Assembly (NCBI RefSeq): GCF_001969855.1
Contig: NZ_MRBL01000043.1
Span: 1-58,160 of the forward strand
Length of the DNA: 58,160 bases
Direction of reading: 5' to 3'
Origin: Bacillus haynesii
Lineage (GTDB): Bacteria > Bacillota > Bacilli > Bacillales > Bacillaceae
This document shows positions 8,998 through 30,197 of this stretch, in pieces; position 1 is the first letter of the stretch; each line of letters opens with the position of its first letter. Under the pieces are notes generated by a model. It had not been told where the DNA came from. It ran no database searches and worked only from the letters and a program-made list of their open reading frames with translations. Both the position numbers and the translations under genes were made by a program.

Positions 8998-9818
8998 AGC
9001 TCATTCACCAATCCTTCTTGTGTCAGATGATCGCCTTTCAGAGCCAGACCGCTTTCCTTCAGCATTTGGCTAAGCTGAAAAGAAAAAGGCAAATCAAGCC
9101 CGATTTTAATCAGGTCTTGATTCAGACGAAAGACTTCCTGCGGCGTGCCTTCGGCAAATTTTCTCCCGCTGTTCATGACGATGATCCGGTCGGCCTTAGC
9201 CGCTTCGTTTAAGTCATGTGTAATCGAAATGACCGTAACCATTCCTTGGTCTTTCAGCCTTCTAACCGTATCCAGCACTTCTTCCCGCCCCATCGGGTCG
9301 AGCATGGAAGTCGCTTCGTCGAGAATCATGATGTCAGGCCGGGCGGCAAGTACTCCCGCAATCGCAACACGCTGCTTTTGTCCTCCCGAGAGATGGTGCG
9401 GCTCTTGATCGAGAAATTCTTGCATGTTCACCTGTTGAACGGCCCAATCCACCCTTTCCACCATGTCTTCTCTTGGAACTCCGCTGTTTTCTAAACCAAA
9501 AGCCACATCATCGCGGACGGTTGTCCCGACAAATTGGTTATCCGGATTTTGAAACACCATGCCGACTTTTTTTCGGACATCCCAGACCGTCTCTTCCGTC
9601 AGCTTGATACCGCCGACTTCAATCGATCCTTCGTCAGGCAGGATTAGTCCGTTTAAAGCACGGGCGAGCGTCGACTTCCCTGAGCCGTTGTGACCGACGA
9701 TCGCAAGCCATTCTCCTTTCGACACATGGAAAGATACGTGATCAAGTGCAGGCCTGTCTGCATCCTTCTGGTAGCGAAACGTGATATTCTCTGCAGCGAT
9801 TAATCGCTCTTGATTCAT
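8973..9818 (-). CDS. ecfA1: ECF transporter ATPase EcfA1
   Basis: 281 residues. Walker [11 protein letters not shown]-loop [14 protein letters not shown], signature [15 protein letters not shown] and Walker [14 protein letters not shown] are all intact. It is the first gene of the ECF module after the rplQ terminator, so it needs either read-through from the ribosomal superoperon or a promoter in 9820-9895; no convincing -35/-10 pair is seen there. The GAGGAGAGGAGG site lies upstream of the ATG. Confidence 0.96.
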   Translation of the reverse strand: MNQERLIAAENITFRYQKDADRPALDHVSFHVSKGEWLAIVGHNGSGKSTLARALNGLILPDEGSIEVGGIKLTEETVWDVRKKVGMVFQNPDNQFVGTTVRDDVAFGLENSGVPREDMVERVDWAVQQVNMQEFLDQEPHHLSGGQKQRVAIAGVLAARPDIMILDEATSMLDPMGREEVLDTVRRLKDQGMVTVISITHDLNEAAKADRIIVMNSGRKFAEGTPQEVFRLNQDLIKIGLDLPFSFQLSQMLKESGLALKGDHLTQEGLVNELWTLKSKM

Positions 9819-9894
9819 TTGCCCGTCCGGCCTCCTCTCCTCTAAAGCTCTGCTTTTCTGACTATTCTTTTATCATAGAAAATTCCCCGGTATC

Positions 9895-9938
9895 TAAAAA
9901 AAGGGCATAGATCCAGTTAAAAACTGTCCCGCCCTTCT
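9895..9938 (-). terminator. Terminator after rplQ, end of the S10-spc-alpha superoperon
   Basis: On the minus strand a GAAGGGC...GCCC stem encloses a small inner AGTT/AACT hairpin and is followed by TTTTTTT. It separates the ribosomal superoperon from ecfA1. Confidence 0.8.
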
Positions 9939-9959
9939 TTAGACACACAAAATATGTGA

Positions 9960-10337
<378 letters not shown>

Positions 10338-10399
10338 TTATTGAAATACTCTATCTGAAATAAAAAACACACGAAAATCCTAGTTCACATGGAAACTAG

Positions 10400-11344
10400 T
10401 CAATCGTCTTTGCGAAGGCCAAGTCCAAGTTCTTCAAGTTTCGCTTTTACTTCTTCAAGCGACTTGCGACCCAGGTTGCGAACTTTCATCATATCTTCTT
10501 CAGTTTTGTTCGCAAGTTCTTGAACTGTATTGATTCCCGCACGCTTCAAGCAGTTGTAAGAACGGACAGAAAGATCGAGCTCTTCAATAGTCATTTCAAG
10601 AACTTTTTCTTTTTGATCCTCTTCTTTTTCAACCATAATTTCAGCATGCTGAGCTTCGTCGGTCAAACCGACAAAAATATTAAGGTGTTCAGTCAAAATC
10701 TTTGAACCAAGCGCAATTGCTTCTTTTGGTCCAGTGCTTCCATCTGTCCATACGTCAAGCGTAAGTTTGTCATAGTTTGTAATCTGACCCACACGAGTAT
10801 TCTCAACTTGATAAGATACACGAGAAACCGGTGTAAAGATGGAATCAATCGGGATGACGCCAATCGGCTGATCGTCTCTTTTATTCGAGTCAGCTGGTGT
10901 ATACCCGCGACCTCTTTGAGCGGTTAAGCGAACTCGAAAACTCGCATTTTGGCCAAGAGTCGCAATGTGAAGATCAGGATTCAAAATCTCAACATCACTG
11001 TCGTGGGTAATATCAGCAGCTGTTACAACTCCTTCACCCTGAACATCAATCTCAAGCGTCTTCTCTTCTTCAGAGTAGATTTTCAGTGCAAGTTTTTTAA
11101 TGTTTAAGATAATCGTTGTAACATCTTCAACAACGCCTTCGATCGTCGAGAATTCATGCAGTACACCATCTATTTGGATCGATGTTACAGCGGCACCAGG
11201 GAGTGAGGATAAAAGGATACGACGTAAGGAGTTACCCAAAGTTGTACCATATCCACGCTCAAGTGGCTCTACGACAAATTTACCATACTTGGCATCGTCG
11301 CTGATTTCAACCGTTTCGATTTTTGGTTTTTCAATCTCGATCAT
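10400..11344 (-). CDS. rpoA: DNA-directed RNA polymerase subunit alpha
   Basis: 314 residues. The N-terminal dimerisation and assembly domain (about 1-230, with [18 protein letters not shown]) and the C-terminal domain (about 245-314, with [20 protein letters not shown]) that contacts UP elements and activators are both complete. The start at 11344 lies 10 nt from GGAGG. An earlier ATG five bases upstream opens a two-codon frame, ATG AAA TGA, that overlaps it. Confidence 0.98.
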   Translation of the reverse strand: MIEIEKPKIETVEISDDAKYGKFVVEPLERGYGTTLGNSLRRILLSSLPGAAVTSIQIDGVLHEFSTIEGVVEDVTTIILNIKKLALKIYSEEEKTLEIDVQGEGVVTAADITHDSDVEILNPDLHIATLGQNASFRVRLTAQRGRGYTPADSNKRDDQPIGVIPIDSIFTPVSRVSYQVENTRVGQITNYDKLTLDVWTDGSTGPKEAIALGSKILTEHLNIFVGLTDEAQHAEIMVEKEEDQKEKVLEMTIEELDLSVRSYNCLKRAGINTVQELANKTEEDMMKVRNLGRKSLEEVKAKLEELGLGLRKDD

Positions 11345-11518
11345 TTCATAAAACCCTCCTTCAAAACGTCGAAACCCCGGAAAGAATTTCTCTGATTCTA
11401 TCCGAAATTCCCCATTGTTTAGTCCCGTATGTGCTCAGGCAACGAGTGTGCATTCGTTTTATAAATTAACTGTATCATAACCCATTATTGACAGGGACAC
11501 AAAATCTATACAAACAAA
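11345..11518 (-). promoter_or_regulatory. rpsK-rpoA intergenic leader with candidate promoter and hairpin
   Basis: A 174-bp gap. The candidate promoter is TTGTGT (11497-11502), 17 bp, TATGAT (11474-11479). Downstream is the hairpin GAATTTC/GAAATTC (11404-11410 with 11384-11390) with a 13-nt loop. The -10 is good but the -35 weak. It could set rpoA-rplQ output apart from the upstream ribosomal genes. Confidence 0.4.
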
Positions 11519-11917
<399 letters not shown>

Positions 11918-11934
11918 TTAATTACCTCCCTTGC

Positions 11935-12315
<381 letters not shown>

Positions 12316-12322
12316 TTAAAAA

Positions 12323-12469
<147 letters not shown>

Positions 12470-12688
12470 TTATTTGTAACGGTACGTAATTCTACCACGA
12501 GTTAAGTCATATGGAGATAATTCTACCGTAACTTTGTCTCCAGGTAAAATGCGAATGAAGTGCATGCGGATTTTACCAGATACGTGAGCCAAAACTGTGT
12601 GGCCATTCTCAAGTTCAACTTTGAACATTGCGTTTGGCAGCGTTTCGACTACAGTACCTTCCACTTCAATTACATCGTCTTTCGCCAT
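12470..12688 (-). CDS. infA: Translation initiation factor IF-1
   Basis: 72 residues, the family length, a single S1-like OB fold ([20 protein letters not shown] to the C terminus). IF-1 occupies the A site during initiation and helps IF-2 and IF-3. Its first 23 bases overlap the 3' end of the upstream KOW-domain gene in another frame, so the start may be translationally coupled. Confidence 0.98.
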   Translation of the reverse strand: MAKDDVIEVEGTVVETLPNAMFKVELENGHTVLAHVSGKIRMHFIRILPGDKVTVELSPYDLTRGRITYRYK

Positions 12689-12995
12689 TCAAGTGTTCTC
12701 CCTTCTTCAAATCAGTAACTTGCTCTCTGACAAATTTCAAAAGAGAAAATCTCAATTTTCCGTTTGTCACACGCCCTGTTTCGTTTATACTGTTCTGAAC
12801 TTCCGGAGATACGCAATCATAAAAGGTTAAATGATTGATATTCTTTTTCTTAGGAGAATGAAATTTACGCTTTTCTCCGTCTGCTACCAGCACATGATGA
12901 TGATCGACTATATCAATAACAACTGCGTATTGGTTCATTTCGCGGCCTCTTGTCATGCGTACGAACTGTCCAATTTCAGGTGTTTTCCGATACAT
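12666..12995 (-). CDS. ybzG: KOW-domain RNA-binding protein (L14e-like), YbzG-type
   Basis: 109 residues. The N-terminal half ([23 protein letters not shown], about 8-30) is a KOW motif as in ribosomal L14e/L24-type proteins. The C-terminal half ([20 protein letters not shown]) is conserved-looking but unassigned. Homologues sit between map and infA in Bacillus; the role is unknown, presumably ribosome-associated. The ATG at 12995 lies behind TAGGTGA and 10 bp after map. The reading frame overlaps infA by 23 bp. The gene symbol is from memory. Confidence 0.75.
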   Translation of the reverse strand: MYRKTPEIGQFVRMTRGREMNQYAVVIDIVDHHHVLVADGEKRKFHSPKKKNINHLTFYDCVSPEVQNSINETGRVTNGKLRFSLLKFVREQVTDLKKGEHLNGERRCN

Positions 12996-13005
12996 CCCAT
13001 TTCAC

Positions 13006-14426
<1,421 letters not shown>

Positions 14427-14455
14427 TTAGAGGGAATGGGCGCGCCCCATTTCCT

Positions 14456-15751
14456 CTAGTGCTTCATAAATCCACGATAGTTTCGTTTTACCAGCTGGCT
14501 TTCAAGCTGCTTCATTGTTTCAAGTGCAACCCCGATGACAATCAGCAAACTTGTTCCGCCAATTTGTGCAGATGAAGGCAGCCCAGCAATATTAACGAAC
14601 AAGACAGGAAGAATGGCAATCACGGCCAAGAATATGGAGCCTACAAATGTAAGTCGATACAAAATGCTCGTAATTCTATCTTGAGTCATTTTTCCTGGAC
14701 GAACTCCCGGAATATAGCCACCTTGTTTTTTAAGATTATCGGCCATTTGCTCAGGGTTTACCTGCACAAATGCATAGAAATAGGTAAAGGCAATGATCAA
14801 TGCCGCATAAACTCCCATTCCGACCGGATGCGTGTAATCAAACGTTTTTTGAATCCAATTCGTGACGTCATTGGTACCAAAGAATGTTGCCACGGTCCGC
14901 GGAGTGGTGATAAATGCTACTGCAAAGATAACCGGAATAACTCCCGCCGGGTTAACCTTCAGCGGCAAGTGTGTAGACTGGCCGCCAGGAACCGGTGAAC
15001 GGCCTGAACCTTTCGCATATTGAATTGAGATTTTTCTAACTGCCTGTTGGATGAAAATAACGCCAACGACAATCGCCAAAATCGCAACCAATATAACGAC
15101 AACCTTTATGATTTGCAAGAATAACTGATCTCCAGCATCTACAAACTGCTGAGCGTAGATCTGATTAATCGTCTGCGGAATGCCGGCAACGATACCGGCG
15201 AAGATGATAATGGATATTCCGTTACCAACTCCATGAGACGTAATTTGTTCTCCCAACCACATTAAAAAAGCAGTTCCAGCAGTTAGTACAATCGCAATAA
15301 GCAAATAAGTACCGACTCCAGGGTCTGTAATCAACGCGCCGCCGGCCATGTTGTTAAACCCGTAAGACATACCTAAAGCCTGGATAAATCCAAGAACGAT
15401 TGTGAAGTACCTTGTGAACTGAGCTAGTTTTCGGCGACCAACTTCCCCTTGCTTAGACCATTCGGTAAACTTCGGTACAACATCCATCTGCAGGAGCTGG
15501 ATGATGATTGAAGCTGTGATGTAAGGCATGATTCCCATCGCAAGAATGGAGAAGTTGAACAATGCACCGCCGCCAAATGTGTTTAGAATCCCAAATACGC
15601 TCATTTGATCCTGTGCCTTTAAAACTTCTGTGTTTACGTGCGGCACAGGAATGAACGAACCGAGACGAAAGACGATAAGCATTAAAAGAGTGAAGATAAT
15701 CTTATTCCGAATATCCTTCACACGCATAAAATTGGAGATTGTCTTAAACAA
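14456..15751 (-). CDS. secY: Preprotein translocase channel subunit SecY
   Basis: 431 residues with ten hydrophobic transmembrane segments, matching the Sec channel that exports unfolded proteins with SecE (encoded at 41717) and the SecA motor. The N terminus [17 protein letters not shown] and the cytoplasmic loop [19 protein letters not shown] are recognisable. It starts 1 bp after the rplO stop codon, so translation is probably coupled. Confidence 0.98.
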   Translation of the reverse strand: MFKTISNFMRVKDIRNKIIFTLLMLIVFRLGSFIPVPHVNTEVLKAQDQMSVFGILNTFGGGALFNFSILAMGIMPYITASIIIQLLQMDVVPKFTEWSKQGEVGRRKLAQFTRYFTIVLGFIQALGMSYGFNNMAGGALITDPGVGTYLLIAIVLTAGTAFLMWLGEQITSHGVGNGISIIIFAGIVAGIPQTINQIYAQQFVDAGDQLFLQIIKVVVILVAILAIVVGVIFIQQAVRKISIQYAKGSGRSPVPGGQSTHLPLKVNPAGVIPVIFAVAFITTPRTVATFFGTNDVTNWIQKTFDYTHPVGMGVYAALIIAFTYFYAFVQVNPEQMADNLKKQGGYIPGVRPGKMTQDRITSILYRLTFVGSIFLAVIAILPVLFVNIAGLPSSAQIGGTSLLIVIGVALETMKQLESQLVKRNYRGFMKH

Positions 15752-15752
15752 G

Positions 15753-16205
<453 letters not shown>

Positions 16206-16223
16206 TTAGCCTATCGTTTATTT

Positions 16224-16938
<715 letters not shown>

Positions 16939-16941
16939 TTA

Positions 16942-17304
16942 TTAAAATTCTAATCCAGCTTCGCGTGCAGCATCAGCTAATGCTTTTACACGTCCATGGT
17001 AAAGGTAACCGCCACGGTCGAACACGACATTTGTGATACCTTTTTCAGAAGCGCGTTTTGCAACAAGCTCTCCAACTTTTGCAGCCGCAGACGTATCGCT
17101 GCCATTTTCAGCGTTAAAGTCTTTATCAAGAGTAGATGCACTCACAAGTGTAACACCGTTCACGTCATCGATCACTTGTGCGTAAATATTTTTGTTTGAA
17201 CGGAAAACATTTAGACGAGGTCTTTCAGGGGTTCCTGAAAGCTTCGCACGAACACGAGCGTGTCTTTTAAGACGTGCAGCATTCTTGCTTGTTTTCGTAA
17301 TCAT
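16942..17304 (-). CDS. rplR: 50S ribosomal protein L18
   Basis: 120 residues starting [20 protein letters not shown]18 binds 5S rRNA with L5 and places it in the central protuberance; the C-terminal [30 protein letters not shown] end is diagnostic. I start at the ATG at 17304 because AAAGGAG lies 8 nt upstream. A GTG three codons earlier overlaps the Shine-Dalgarno sequence and is unlikely. Confidence 0.97.
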   Translation of the reverse strand: MITKTSKNAARLKRHARVRAKLSGTPERPRLNVFRSNKNIYAQVIDDVNGVTLVSASTLDKDFNAENGSDTSAAAKVGELVAKRASEKGITNVVFDRGGYLYHGRVKALADAAREAGLEF

Positions 17305-17335
17305 CTGGGTCACTCCTTTCTCACATTAAGCGGTT

Positions 17336-17887
<552 letters not shown>

Positions 17888-17901
17888 TCATGTTAAACTT
17901 C

Positions 17902-18303
<402 letters not shown>

Positions 18304-18331
18304 TTAATAACCTCCTTCCCATAAACGGGGA

Positions 18332-18532
<201 letters not shown>

Positions 18533-18539
18533 TCATTGA

Positions 18540-19431
<892 letters not shown>

Positions 19432-19451
19432 TTAGTCCGGCATTAATATCA

Positions 19452-19826
<375 letters not shown>

Positions 19827-19861
19827 TTACCTCCCTTCGGAAAAAGGATTTCCGAACTTTA

Positions 19862-20128
<267 letters not shown>

Positions 20129-20149
20129 TTAGAGAACCTCCCTCCGGAA

Positions 20150-21780
<1,631 letters not shown>

Positions 21781-21797
21781 TTAAAAGCCTCCTCTCA

Positions 21798-22988
<1,191 letters not shown>

Positions 22989-22998
22989 TCACAAATAA

Positions 22999-23927
<929 letters not shown>

Positions 23928-23936
23928 CTAAGAGAA

Positions 23937-24569
<633 letters not shown>

Positions 24570-24604
24570 TCACACCTCCTATAAAGATCATTCTATATTT
24601 TAGA

Positions 24605-25018
<414 letters not shown>

Positions 25019-25046
25019 TCATCGCAGTCAAAGACCAACATGCACT

Positions 25047-25075
25047 ATTATACAAAATTTATAGGCATGTTGCAA
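25047..25075 (-). promoter_or_regulatory. Sigma-A promoter P2 of the S10 operon
   Basis: TTGCAA (25070-25075), 17 bp, perfect TATAAT (25047-25052). The predicted start is near 25040, about 127 nt from rpsJ. Confidence 0.75.
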
Positions 25076-25114
25076 GGTAATATTGAATATTACCGGCTTT
25101 TGCACACTTTTTTT

Positions 25115-25143
25115 ATTATACAGATTCCAGCAATGATAATCAA
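25115..25143 (-). promoter_or_regulatory. Sigma-A promoter P1 of the S10 operon
   Basis: TTGATT (25138-25143), 17 bp, perfect TATAAT (25115-25120), 68 bp upstream of P2. The 320-bp gap between tufA and rpsJ contains these two promoters, the leader and the tufA terminator; there is no ybaC-like gene. Confidence 0.7.
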
Positions 25144-25186
25144 GGACTTACAGGCGGAAAATAAATCCCATTAACATGACAGAGCA

Positions 25187-25222
25187 AATAAAAAACGAGA
25201 CCCGGCTGGATCTCGTTTTTTA
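25187..25222. terminator. Terminator after tufA
   Basis: Ten-base arms AAAAACGAGA (25191-25200) and TCTCGTTTTT (25211-25220) around a GC loop, with T-runs on both sides. It ends the str operon transcript; read-through into the S10 operon remains possible. Confidence 0.9.
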
Positions 25223-25233
25223 TTTTATAAGTA

Positions 25234-26424
25234 TTATTCAGTGATAGAAGAAACTACGCCAGAACCAACTGTACGTCCGCCTTCACGGATAGAGAAGCGA
25301 GTTCCGTCTTCGATCGCAATTGTTGAAATCAATTCAACGGTCATTTCGATGTTGTCTCCAGGCATAACCATTTCTACGCCTTCAGGAAGCTGAATGATAC
25401 CCGTTACGTCAGTTGTACGGAAGTAGAACTGAGGACGGTAGTTAGAGAAGAATGGAGTGTGACGTCCGCCTTCTTCTTTAGAAAGAACGTAAACTTCAGC
25501 TTTGAATTTTTTGTGCGGAGTGATTGTACCTGGTTTAGCAAGTACTTGACCGCGTTGGATATCTTCACGAGATACACCGCGAAGAAGTGCACCGATGTTG
25601 TCACCAGCTTCAGCATAATCAAGAAGCTTACGGAACATTTCAACACCTGTAACAGTTGTTTTGCTGTTTTCTTCTTGAAGACCGATGATTTCAACTTCGT
25701 CACCGACTTTAACTTGTCCGCGCTCAACGCGTCCAGTTGCAACTGTTCCACGACCAGTGATTGAGAATACGTCCTCAACCGGCATCATGAACGGTTTTTC
25801 AGTATCGCGCTCTGGAGTTGGGATGTATTCATCAACCGCATCCATCAGTTCGAAGATTTTAGCTTCGTAATCAGCGTCACCTTCAAGAGCTTTAAGAGCT
25901 GAACCTTTGATAACTGGTACATCGTCACCAGGGAACTCATACTCAGAAAGAAGATCGCGAACTTCCATTTCAACTAGTTCAAGAAGCTCTTCGTCGTCTA
26001 CCATGTCGCATTTGTTCAAGAATACTACGATGTAAGGCACACCTACGTTACGAGAAAGAAGAATGTGCTCACGAGTTTGCGGCATTGGGCCGTCAGCAGC
26101 AGAAACAACAAGGATCGCTCCGTCCATTTGTGCAGCACCAGTGATCATGTTTTTAACATAGTCAGCGTGTCCTGGGCAGTCAACGTGTGCATAGTGACGA
26201 GTTTCTGTTTCGTACTCAACGTGTGCAGTAGAGATTGTGATACCGCGCTCACGCTCTTCTGGAGCACCGTCGATTTGGTCGTATGCCATAGCAGTACCTT
26301 TACCAGATTTCTTATGAAGCACAGTTGTGATAGCAGCTGTTAATGTAGTTTTACCATGGTCAACGTGTCCAATTGTACCAATGTTGGCATGTGATTTGGA
26401 ACGGTCGAATTTTTCTTTAGCCAT
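25234..26424 (-). CDS. tufA: Elongation factor Tu
   Basis: 396 residues. The GTPase domain has GHVDHGKTT (about 19-27), DCPGHADY and NKCDM; domains II and III follow, complete to VVSSITE. It delivers aminoacyl-tRNA to the A site and is the most abundant cell protein. It has its own promoter just after fusA and a 5' UTR hairpin, then a strong terminator. Confidence 0.99.
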   Translation of the reverse strand: MAKEKFDRSKSHANIGTIGHVDHGKTTLTAAITTVLHKKSGKGTAMAYDQIDGAPEERERGITISTAHVEYETETRHYAHVDCPGHADYVKNMITGAAQMDGAILVVSAADGPMPQTREHILLSRNVGVPYIVVFLNKCDMVDDEELLELVEMEVRDLLSEYEFPGDDVPVIKGSALKALEGDADYEAKIFELMDAVDEYIPTPERDTEKPFMMPVEDVFSITGRGTVATGRVERGQVKVGDEVEIIGLQEENSKTTVTGVEMFRKLLDYAEAGDNIGALLRGVSREDIQRGQVLAKPGTITPHKKFKAEVYVLSKEEGGRHTPFFSNYRPQFYFRTTDVTGIIQLPEGVEMVMPGDNIEMTVELISTIAIEDGTRFSIREGGRTVGSGVVSSITE

Positions 26425-26472
26425 TCTGAAAATCCTCCTTAAAAAGGTTAGTTTTTGTTATATAGAGTGATA

Positions 26473-26498
26473 GAAAGTGAAAGCGATGTTTCACTTTC
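26473..26498 (-). promoter_or_regulatory. Perfect 10-bp hairpin in the tufA 5' UTR
   Basis: GAAAGTGAAA pairs with TTTCACTTTC (26489-26498 with 26473-26482) around a 6-base loop. It falls about 10-35 nt after the predicted tufA start, with no U-run behind it. It may stabilise the abundant tuf mRNA or act in control; inference only. Confidence 0.55.
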
Positions 26499-26514
26499 TC
26501 ATCTTACAATAGTA

Positions 26515-26543
26515 TTTATACTTTAATGAAGAGGCAAAATCAA
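26515..26543 (-). promoter_or_regulatory. Sigma-A promoter of tufA
   Basis: TTGATT (26538-26543), 17 bp, TATAAA (26515-26520). The -35 begins one base after the fusA stop codon. It allows tufA expression beyond that of the str operon. Confidence 0.65.
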
Positions 26544-28622
26544 TTATTCACCTTGATTTTTTTTGATGATCTCATCAGCAATGCTCTTAGGCACTTCTTC
26601 GTAGTGGTCAAAGACCATTGTGAACGTACCGCGTCCTTGTGTGTTTGAACGGAGAGCCGTAGCGTAACCGAACATTTCAGAAAGTGGAACCATCGCGCGA
26701 ACGACTTGAGCGTTTCCGCGTCCTTCCATACCTTCTACGCGACCGCGGCGTGATGTAATGTCACCCATGATGTCTCCCATGTATTCTTCTGGGATAACGA
26801 CTTCAACTTTAGAGATCGGCTCAAGAATAACCGGGCTACACTTGCTTGCCGCGTTTTTAAGCGCCATTGAAGCAGCAATTTTAAACGCCATTTCGTTTGA
26901 GTCGACATCGTGGTAAGAACCGTCAAACAGTTTCGCTTTGATGTCGATAACAGGGTAACCTGCGACTACACCATTTTGAAGTGAATCTTCAAGCCCTGCT
27001 TGAACAGCCGGAATGTATTCACGAGGAACGACACCACCGACGATTGCGTTTTCGAACTCAAAGCCTTTTCCTTCTTCGTTTGGAGAGAATTCGATCCAAA
27101 CGTGTCCGAACTGTCCGCGTCCACCAGACTGACGTACGAATTTACCTTCAACTTGCGCGCTCGCACGGAATGTTTCACGATACGCAACTTGAGGTGCACC
27201 AACGTTGGCTTCAACTTTAAATTCGCGTTTCATACGGTCAACGATGATATCAAGGTGAAGCTCACCCATACCGCCGATGATCGTTTGACCTGTTTCAGGG
27301 TCAGTATGCGCACGGAATGTTGGATCCTCTTCAGCCAATTTAGCCAGTGCAGTGGACATTTTGTCTTGGTCAGCCTTAGATTTAGGCTCGATTGCAACGT
27401 GGATAACAGGCTCAGGGAATTCCATTGATTCCAGAATAACAAGGTTTTTCTCGTCGCAAAGCGTGTCCCCTGTAGTCGTGTCTTTCAAACCTACAGCAGC
27501 AGCGATATCCCCTGCGTACACAGTAGCGATTTCTTCACGGCTGTTGGCGTGCATTTGCAGGATACGGCCGACGCGCTCACGTTTACCTTTTGTTGAGTTT
27601 CTCACGTATGAACCGGAATCAAGAGTTCCTGAGTACACACGGAAGAACGTCAATTTACCAACGTAAGGGTCAGTCATAACTTTAAATGCAAGTGCTGAGA
27701 AAGGTGCGTCGTCAGAAGATTCACGAGTAACCTCTTCTTCAGAATCAGGCAGAGTACCTTTGATTGCTGGTACGTCAGTTGGAGACGGCAGGTAGTCAAG
27801 AACTGCGTCAAGCACCAATTGAACACCTTTGTTTTTGAAAGCCGAACCACAAAGAACCGGATAGAACTCAACGTTACAAGTTCCTTTGCGGATTGCCGCT
27901 TTCAGCTCGTCAATTGTGATTTCTTCGCCTTCCAAGTACTTCATCATAAGCTCTTCATCAAGCTCAGCGACAGCTTCAATCAAGCTAGCGCGAAGCTCTT
28001 CAGCTTTGTCTTTGTACTCGGCAGGGATTTCACGCGCATCAGAGCGTGTTCCGAGATCATCTTCATAGTAGTACGCAACGTTTTCTACAAGGTCAATGAT
28101 CCCTTCGAAATTGTCTTCGGCGCCAATCGGTAATTGGATCGCGTGAGCGTTCGCCTCAAGACGGTCTCTAAGAGTTCCTACAGAGTAAAGGAAGTCCGCA
28201 CCCGTTTTGTCCATCTTGTTGACAAATACGATACGAGGTACTCCGTAAGTTGTTGCCTGACGCCAAACTGTTTCAGTTTGCGGCTCAACGCCTGATTGTG
28301 CGTCAAGAACGGCAACGGCACCATCAAGTACGCGCAGGGAACGTTCAACCTCAACTGTGAAGTCTACGTGTCCTGGTGTGTCGATGATGTTTACGCGGTA
28401 GCCTTTCCACTGTGCAGTTGTTGCAGCAGATGTGATTGTGATACCGCGTTCTTGTTCCTGCTCCATCCAGTCCATTTGGGAAGCCCCTTCATGAGTTTCA
28501 CCAATTTTATGGATACGGCCTGTGTAGAACAAGATACGTTCAGTTGTTGTCGTTTTACCGGCATCGATGTGAGCCATGATTCCGATATTACGAGTTTTTT
28601 CTAAGGAGAACTCTCTTGCCAT
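26544..28622 (-). CDS. fusA: Elongation factor G
   Basis: 692 residues. The GTPase domain has AHIDAGKTT (17-25), DTPGHVDF and NKMDKTGAD; domains II to V follow. EF-G drives translocation and, with RRF, ribosome recycling. It is the canonical elongation paralogue by its full length and position between rpsG and tufA. Confidence 0.99.
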   Translation of the reverse strand: MAREFSLEKTRNIGIMAHIDAGKTTTTERILFYTGRIHKIGETHEGASQMDWMEQEQERGITITSAATTAQWKGYRVNIIDTPGHVDFTVEVERSLRVLDGAVAVLDAQSGVEPQTETVWRQATTYGVPRIVFVNKMDKTGADFLYSVGTLRDRLEANAHAIQLPIGAEDNFEGIIDLVENVAYYYEDDLGTRSDAREIPAEYKDKAEELRASLIEAVAELDEELMMKYLEGEEITIDELKAAIRKGTCNVEFYPVLCGSAFKNKGVQLVLDAVLDYLPSPTDVPAIKGTLPDSEEEVTRESSDDAPFSALAFKVMTDPYVGKLTFFRVYSGTLDSGSYVRNSTKGKRERVGRILQMHANSREEIATVYAGDIAAAVGLKDTTTGDTLCDEKNLVILESMEFPEPVIHVAIEPKSKADQDKMSTALAKLAEEDPTFRAHTDPETGQTIIGGMGELHLDIIVDRMKREFKVEANVGAPQVAYRETFRASAQVEGKFVRQSGGRGQFGHVWIEFSPNEEGKGFEFENAIVGGVVPREYIPAVQAGLEDSLQNGVVAGYPVIDIKAKLFDGSYHDVDSNEMAFKIAASMALKNAASKCSPVILEPISKVEVVIPEEYMGDIMGDITSRRGRVEGMEGRGNAQVVRAMVPLSEMFGYATALRSNTQGRGTFTMVFDHYEEVPKSIADEIIKKNQGE

Positions 28623-28671
28623 TGGGTCTTTTCTCCTTCCTTCTTAGGGAATAATATTTTGTCGTGTGAGA

Positions 28672-29172
<501 letters not shown>

Positions 29173-29208
29173 TTACAGTAAGCAGAGGGATTTCACGGTT
29201 CAGCTGCC

Positions 29209-29247
29209 GGGATCAAACTGACGCTTGGCGCGAAAAGCCTGATGCCC
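29209..29247 (-). promoter_or_regulatory. Structured rpsL-rpsG intergenic RNA (candidate S7 operator)
   Basis: On the transcript GGGcATCA pairs with TGATCCC (29240-29247 with 29209-29215, one bulge), and inside it GCTT pairs with AAGC. It lies about 67 nt before rpsG in a 165-bp spacer with no promoter that I can see. The placement parallels the S7 regulatory site of E. coli; the parallel is inference. Confidence 0.45.
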
Positions 29248-29307
29248 TTAACAGCATTGCCAGAACTCCTTGCTTTTAAAAACCCTATTATTTGTATTTA
29301 AACGCAA

Positions 29308-29778
<471 letters not shown>

Positions 29779-29828
29779 TTAAAAGCAAAAAACAATGCCT
29801 TTGCATAAAAGCAAAAACAACGAGTACG

Positions 29829-30077
29829 TTATTGAATAATGGCAACAGCTGCAGCTCCGACTTCAATTCCGCAGGCTTTGCCGAGCTTTTTCATGGACTC
29901 TGCCATTGAGACGGGAACCCCTTGTTCATTTGCCAGGTTAATAACACCAGACGTCAGACAAGGATCAGCGTCTTCTGCTACGACGACTTCCTTAACAGAA
30001 TTGCGCTTCAGCGCTTTGACTGTCTGCTTCGTACCGATAATAATAGATTGAGCCTGTGATACTTTATCATAAGACAT
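29829..30077 (-). CDS. rplGB: L7Ae-family K-turn-binding protein RplGB (YbxF)
   Basis: 82 residues of the L7Ae/L30e fold. B. subtilis YbxF binds K-turn RNA motifs and associates with ribosomes. The C-terminal [19 protein letters not shown] carries the RNA-contact loop. It is the first gene of the str group. Two ATGs are adjacent; the second (30077) lies 7 nt from GGAGG and gives the B. subtilis length. Confidence 0.94.
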   Translation of the reverse strand: MSYDKVSQAQSIIIGTKQTVKALKRNSVKEVVVAEDADPCLTSGVINLANEQGVPVSMAESMKKLGKACGIEVGAAAVAIIQ

Positions 30078-30121
30078 CATATATCCTCCAAAGTAACAGG
30101 TTTAAATTGAGCACCTTGGTT

Positions 30122-30150
30122 ATATTATCATCCTGAAAGAAGGATGTCAA
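30122..30150 (-). promoter_or_regulatory. Strong sigma-A promoter of the str operon
   Basis: A perfect -35 TTGACA (30145-30150), 17-bp spacer and -10 TAATAT (30122-30127). The -35 and part of the spacer form one arm of the inverted repeat at 30136-30184. Confidence 0.8.
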
Positions 30151-30184
30151 CAGATGATGACAATTTTTAGTGACATCCTTCTTT
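30136..30184. repeat. 14-bp perfect inverted repeat between rpoC and rplGB
   Basis: AAAGAAGGATGTCA (30136-30149) and its exact reverse complement (30171-30184) are separated by 21 bp. As RNA after rpoC it would make a stable stem. Smaller alternative hairpins, ATCCT/AGGAT, can form on each side. It may act as the rpoBC terminator although a clean U-tract is missing. Confidence 0.75.
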
Positions 30185-30197
30185 AGGATTTTTTTAT

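Noticed and set aside
26065..27428. Open frames opposite tufA and fusA up to 142 codons
   Set aside because: They arise from the strong codon bias of the sense genes; cysteine- and phenylalanine-rich nonsense proteins with no start signals.
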